This document shows, one piece after another, positions 63,229 through 64,000 of a DNA stretch of 64,000 nt. The stretch comes from Staphylococcus pragensis. GTDB taxonomy: Bacteria; Bacillota; Bacilli; Staphylococcales; Staphylococcaceae. The DNA lies in the NCBI RefSeq assembly GCF_004785665.1, contig NZ_SRPJ01000002.1:1-64000 (forward strand), given 5' to 3'. Each line of letters starts with the position of its first letter. Position 1 is the stretch's first letter. The position numbers and the translations under genes were made by a program. The notes beneath the pieces are model-generated. The model worked only from the letters and a program-made list of their open reading frames with translations, searched no databases and was not told where the DNA came from.

Positions 63229-64000
63229 ATGGTTAAGGCAATTGCTGTAGATATGGATGGCACATTTTTAGATTCGAATAAGGAATATGATAAAGATCGT
63301 TTTGAAAGAATCTTTCAAGAGTTAAAGCAACGTAACATAGAATTTATTGCTGCAAGTGGCAACCAATTTGCGAAACTGAAATCAATATTTGGGGAAAGAG
63401 ATATGTTCTTTATTTCTGAAAATGGGGCAGTCATTTATCATGGGACAGACTTATACAATTATCGTAGTTTTAATCAAGATGATTATACCGAAGTAGTCAA
63501 TTATTTAAATATTGAAAGAAACATCGATGAATTTATCGTATGTGGTTTGAAAAGTGCATATATTTTAAAAGATACAAGTGAGGATTTTAAAAAAGATGCG
63601 CATTTCTATTATCATCAATTAGAAGAAATTGATTCATTTCAACCTTTACCAGAGGATGAATATGTCAAAATCGCTCTAAACATTAATCGTGATACACATT
63701 CAACATTAGATACTGATTTAGAGGAAAAGTTTAGCGATACCACTAAACTTGTTTCAAGTGGTCATAATAGTATTGATATTATTATGCCTAACATGACGAA
63801 AGGACAAGCATTAAAACGATTATTAAGTGAGTGGAATATGGATGCGTCAGAGTTAATGGCATTTGGAGATGCGAATAACGATAAAGATATGCTTGAATTC
63901 GCAAAATACAGCTATGTCATGGCAAATAGCCAAGATCAATCTTTATTCGATATTGCAAGTGCTGTAGCGCCGAGTAATGATGAACAAGGTGTTTTACAAA
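63229..64000 (+). CDS. Cof-type HAD hydrolase, cut by the window end
   Basis: A HAD-superfamily phosphatase, C-terminal end beyond the window. The 257 visible codons show the nucleophile motif AVDMDGTFLDSNKEY at about residues 6-20, SENGAVIY, the cap domain, and motif IV GDANNDKDMLE (about 210). Cof-type relatives dephosphorylate sugar phosphates, flavin or pyridoxal phosphates. AAGGGGGAACCTTT precedes ATG 63229. It follows srtA in the same order as in S. aureus, separated by a terminator. No stop appears before position 64000. Confidence 0.9.
   Translation, partial: MVKAIAVDMDGTFLDSNKEYDKDRFERIFQELKQRNIEFIAASGNQFAKLKSIFGERDMFFISENGAVIYHGTDLYNYRSFNQDDYTEVVNYLNIERNIDEFIVCGLKSAYILKDTSEDFKKDAHFYYHQLEEIDSFQPLPEDEYVKIALNINRDTHSTLDTDLEEKFSDTTKLVSSGHNSIDIIMPNMTKGQALKRLLSEWNMDASELMAFGDANNDKDMLEFAKYSYVMANSQDQSLFDIASAVAPSNDEQGVLQ

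Noticed and set aside
1..64000. tRNA, rRNA, CRISPR arrays, insertion sequences, prophage
   Set aside because: No cloverleaf, rRNA segment, regular spacer array or transposase/integrase reading frame was seen.

Overview
This window is chromosomal DNA of a coagulase-negative Staphylococcus. The DNA is AT-rich. Nearly every product resembles a staphylococcal protein, and long stretches follow the S. aureus order from pyrD through isaA, crtOPQMN, copAZ, rocA, mvaS/mvaA, cidABC and glcB to sdaAB/sdaAA and srtA. A staphyloxanthin-type carotenoid operon together with a poly-gamma-glutamate capsule operon suggests a pigmented species such as the S. warneri/pasteuri or S. capitis/caprae groups. The species is an inference and was not tested. 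There are no rRNA or tRNA genes, CRISPR arrays, insertion sequences or prophages.

Layout. 0.3-9.3 kb: a DUF3278-type membrane protein behind a double operator, a queH gene broken by a stop codon, pyrD, a fructosamine-kinase-like gene, an amidohydrolase fused to an NTF2-like domain, a 5'-truncated hydrolase, an amino-acid permease and a PTS-EIIC-like membrane protein. 9.4-20.1 kb: a tandem-PPK2 phosphotransferase, an IsaA-like cell-wall enzyme with WalR-type boxes, the SigB-promoted crtOPQMN operon (crtO with an ATT start, crtQ with an in-frame stop), an aminotransferase and D-lactate dehydrogenase. 20.1-31 kb: copper export (copA-copZ with a CsoR-type operator), a stress-type SDR, a Maa-type acetyltransferase, a sugar-nucleotide epimerase, rocA, two broken genes (VOC and TetR family), a GIY-YIG-like protein and ogt. 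31-35 kb: palindromic repeats, then divergent mvaS and thiolase-mvaA of the mevalonate pathway. 35-45 kb: a CHAP cell-wall protein, cidR-cidABC, glcB behind a long leader, and small transport and thioredoxin-like genes. 45-50 kb: STAR-like repeats, an LDH-family enzyme with an altered specificity loop, an esterase, a SigB-type KGG stress peptide, an EamA transporter and an AraC regulator. 50.5-55 kb: the complete capsule operon capB-capC-capA-capE-capD. 55-64 kb: an orphan xylulokinase, an unrecognised 344-residue protein, a possible small RNA, an EIIC-like gene with serine dehydratase, a GNAT, sortase A and a HAD hydrolase cut by the window end.

The genes fall into central carbon overflow (cidC, ddh, LDH-like, sda, glcB, rocA, several with CcpA cre-like sites), isoprenoid supply (mvaS/thiolase/mvaA) feeding carotenoids, and surface or stress functions (isaA, CHAP, srtA, cap, SigB genes).

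The most notable feature is the number of apparently damaged genes: queH, the 5.7-kb hydrolase, crtO, crtQ, the VOC gene and the TetR gene. They are either genuine decay or base errors in the assembly. Other notable items are a 138/139-bp palindromic element whose 66-bp core is identical in two copies about 9.5 kb apart, the NTF2-amidohydrolase fusion, the unrecognised 344-residue protein and a possible small RNA near 58.2 kb.
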